This document shows, piece after piece, positions 61,901 to 64,000 of a stretch of 64,000 nt of DNA (position 1 is its first letter; every line of letters starts with the position of its first letter). Both the position numbers and the translations under genes were made by a program. Origin of the DNA: Prunella strophiata (lineage: Eukaryota > Chordata > Aves > Passeriformes > Prunellidae); the NCBI GenBank assembly GCA_036583965.1, contig JAZBQD010000027.1, positions 6,673,187 through 6,737,186 of the forward strand, given 5' to 3'. Below the pieces are notes generated by a model, which saw nothing but the letters and a program-made list of their open reading frames with translations, had not been told where the DNA came from and made no database searches.

Positions 61901-64000
61901 GAGCACTAACTTATCCTCACAAACCAGCAGTTAATAGCTGACTGTGGTTTCTGCAGCTTCTGGTTGTACTTAACCTGTCCCAGCCTTATGAGCCTTTCTC
62001 TTATTGAGAGGTGACAAGGCCATCACTCCTGTGGGTGTTTCAGTGCCTTGATTCCTGTGGCCCAACACTTTTGAGACTCTGAGTCACAGTTCCTTCAGTT
62101 ACTGGATTTCAGCTGCAGAACTTCTAGCCAGCTGAGAATCAGATGATTGTGTTGGATTGGTTATGATCAAAACACCTCATATTGGTCAAAACCAAAGCTT
62201 TTCTTCATGTGTAATATCTCTAAAATCCACTTGTGCCTTGTTTCAGATCTCTTACAATACAGAAGTTATTTCTTCTGTATTGCAGGGACTGTCACATGGA
62301 GAAACCTCCCCATTTCTATTAGTGGTGATGAGAAGTAATTAGGTTTACAAGGTGACACCATTTTTGTGTGATTTTCTTGCAAGCCTAGGAAAATGGTGAA
62401 ATATATTTTCCTCTCTAGGCTCAGAACAGGGCCTAGAAAACAGGGCCTTTTCTTAAACTCCAGATACTACATCAGTTTTAATAAGGTGTGTGCAGGCCTA
62501 AAATTAAAGTTACATTAGCATGATTGTTGGCTTTTGTTTAAATCTCTGTGGAATCCCTCAGATGTAGAAAGATTCTCTTGTAGCTAAAGGACATGTCAGA
62601 CATCATTTTGGAAGTGATACTGACTGGAGCCCAGGTACAAACAAAGGTGAACCTCTCTAATGAGCTCTGTTTTGAATCTAAAGGAAAAACAAAAAGAAGA
62701 CAGCCTAATATGTTAATACTTTTATTTTTATGATCAAAATTTTATGCATAAATTATTTGACGTAAAAATACATCACTCTTAACTTGCTCCCTTTGTTTTT
62801 CTATGGCTTTTCTACCATTTCCAGGATAGAGAGAATTTTTTCCTGTGCACGTGTGGCAAAACCACAACATAATGTTAGTCTGTGATTAAAGCTGTTGTAT
62901 ATGATGATAAAAAAATTAAATAATAATATTAATCTAGTTTCTCACAGTGTACACAAGTGGATCACTATATGCTGTATCATATTAGCAAAGTAAGGTGACA
63001 ACTGTTCATTCCCAAATTTTAGTGAAGATGCCCTTAAAGTAGAAATAAGGAAAGATATAATATTTCCTGTTGTAGCTATAAGGTTTATTTATACACCAGG
63101 GACCTTATTGATGTTTAATACTTGCTCAAAAGCCTTCAGTCCTAATTTCTACCAGCCCAAGCCACACAACTGACAAGGAGTAAAACTGAACTCAGCCAAC
63201 AGGCAATTTATGAAATCTCTGTTCTGTGTTGCTGCTTTCTATGGGTAACAGCAAATGTCAGCTTGGATGCACTCAGGAAACTCATCTCTTGACCCCAGGA
63301 AGAAGGCTGACCTGTCCCTTAATGGAAACCCTCTCCTTGCTGCTGAGAAGTGATTCAAGAAGTCTCTGGACTTCATCTTGACATTTCAAATGCATTTACC
63401 TTTGCTCAAATGGTCAGGCTGGGGCTGCCACACAGTGCTGCACCCAACACCTTAGAAGGGGTGGTTGTGATGGTTGTTCTTTGGGTGAGGAGGAATAAAA
63501 CTGCTCTGGCAGCAGAGGAGCTGAGGCTGGGCAGACTCATAAGCAACTTAGCAGGGCACAAGGTAGGATCAAAATAATGTGGCTTCACTGAAGTGAGACT
63601 GCTCCTGATAGCTCCTGCTGCCAGCTGATGCTGCCAGGCCCCAGGCAAGGAGCAAATTCATAAAATAATGTAAATTGGATCTCTCAGAATATTCAAGTAT
63701 TTAACTCACTGCCTGTGCTGGTCAAAGTCACAGGCTTAGGCAAGGGCTGCTGAACTGCTGCTTGAAAACACTTTTACATAAACCCAGTGTAACAAGAGAT
63801 TGCTCTTGTTGAGAACCTGAATCTTGGCTGTGATTTTGGTCTGCATGGATCTATTCAGAATCAGGACTGGCTTTAAGCATCTTCCAGGGGCAAGAGATAA
63901 AAGCTAGAGTTGAGTTTTAAGTGAGGTAGGCAGTGGTATTTATGAATAGAGGTTGCTCTAAGCTGTTTTGAGGAGTTGCAGGGAGTTCAAGAAGGGGGCA
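58930..64000. other. Noncoding DNA, no gene recognised
   Basis: Ordinary AT-rich sequence up to the window end, GC-richer at about 60680-60930 and 61300-61480. Overlapping frames of 60-117 codons occur on both strands in the GC-richer parts and have no domain or splice support. No transposon was identified. Confidence 0.5.

Overview
The window looks like avian nuclear DNA, most likely from a songbird. Three 3' ends of CR1 LINEs carry the bird/reptile signature (a stretch close to GGTCCCTTCCAACCC followed by an ATTCTATG-type end). Three copies of one endogenous-retrovirus LTR have the 6-bp target duplications typical of ERVK-like (class II) elements. Two worn MIR SINEs are present, as expected for old amniote DNA, and I saw no mammalian L1 or Alu. 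Songbird rather than bird is inferred from the load of LTRs and is less certain. The sequence is AT-rich with CpG largely depleted, and poly-T/poly-A runs are frequent.

No protein-coding gene can be supported. All open frames are short, lie in repeats or pyrimidine-rich DNA, and show no recognisable domain. The window is therefore part of a gene desert or of a very large intron. The only plausible exon is an 85-bp segment (58839-58923) with a good acceptor and donor inside a small CpG-bearing pocket.

Layout. 1-11382: unique-looking noncoding DNA with simple T runs. 11389-12012: solo LTR copy 1 (minus). 12530-12596: CR1 tail. 13982-14082: compound microsatellite. 16240-16382: MIR. 17110-17983: a CR1 split by solo LTR copy 2 (plus, 17296-17915). 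17984-30273: mostly featureless, with T26 and T35 runs and small inverted or direct repeats. 30274-30814: an 18-copy, about 30-bp minisatellite. 37281-38217: solo LTR copy 3 (minus), itself broken by a second, unrelated 306-bp LTR (37625-37930). 43510-43560: CR1 scrap. 46356-46422: inverted repeat enclosing an 18-bp tandem repeat. 46636-46778: second MIR. 53189-53202: CTCF-like site. 53765-53808: A31 plus GA repeat. 58625-58930: CpG pocket with a 14-bp tandem duplication and the candidate exon. 58930-64000: nothing recognised.

The best-supported result is the transposon stratigraphy. Each of the four LTRs has a perfect, different 6-bp target-site duplication, so each arrived on its own and two insertion orders (CR1 before LTR 2; LTR 3 before the 306-bp LTR) can be read directly. 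No new gene system was found. The most unusual non-transposon structures are the minisatellite, whose units can each fold and mostly keep a CpG, and the palindromic 18-bp array near 46.4 kb.
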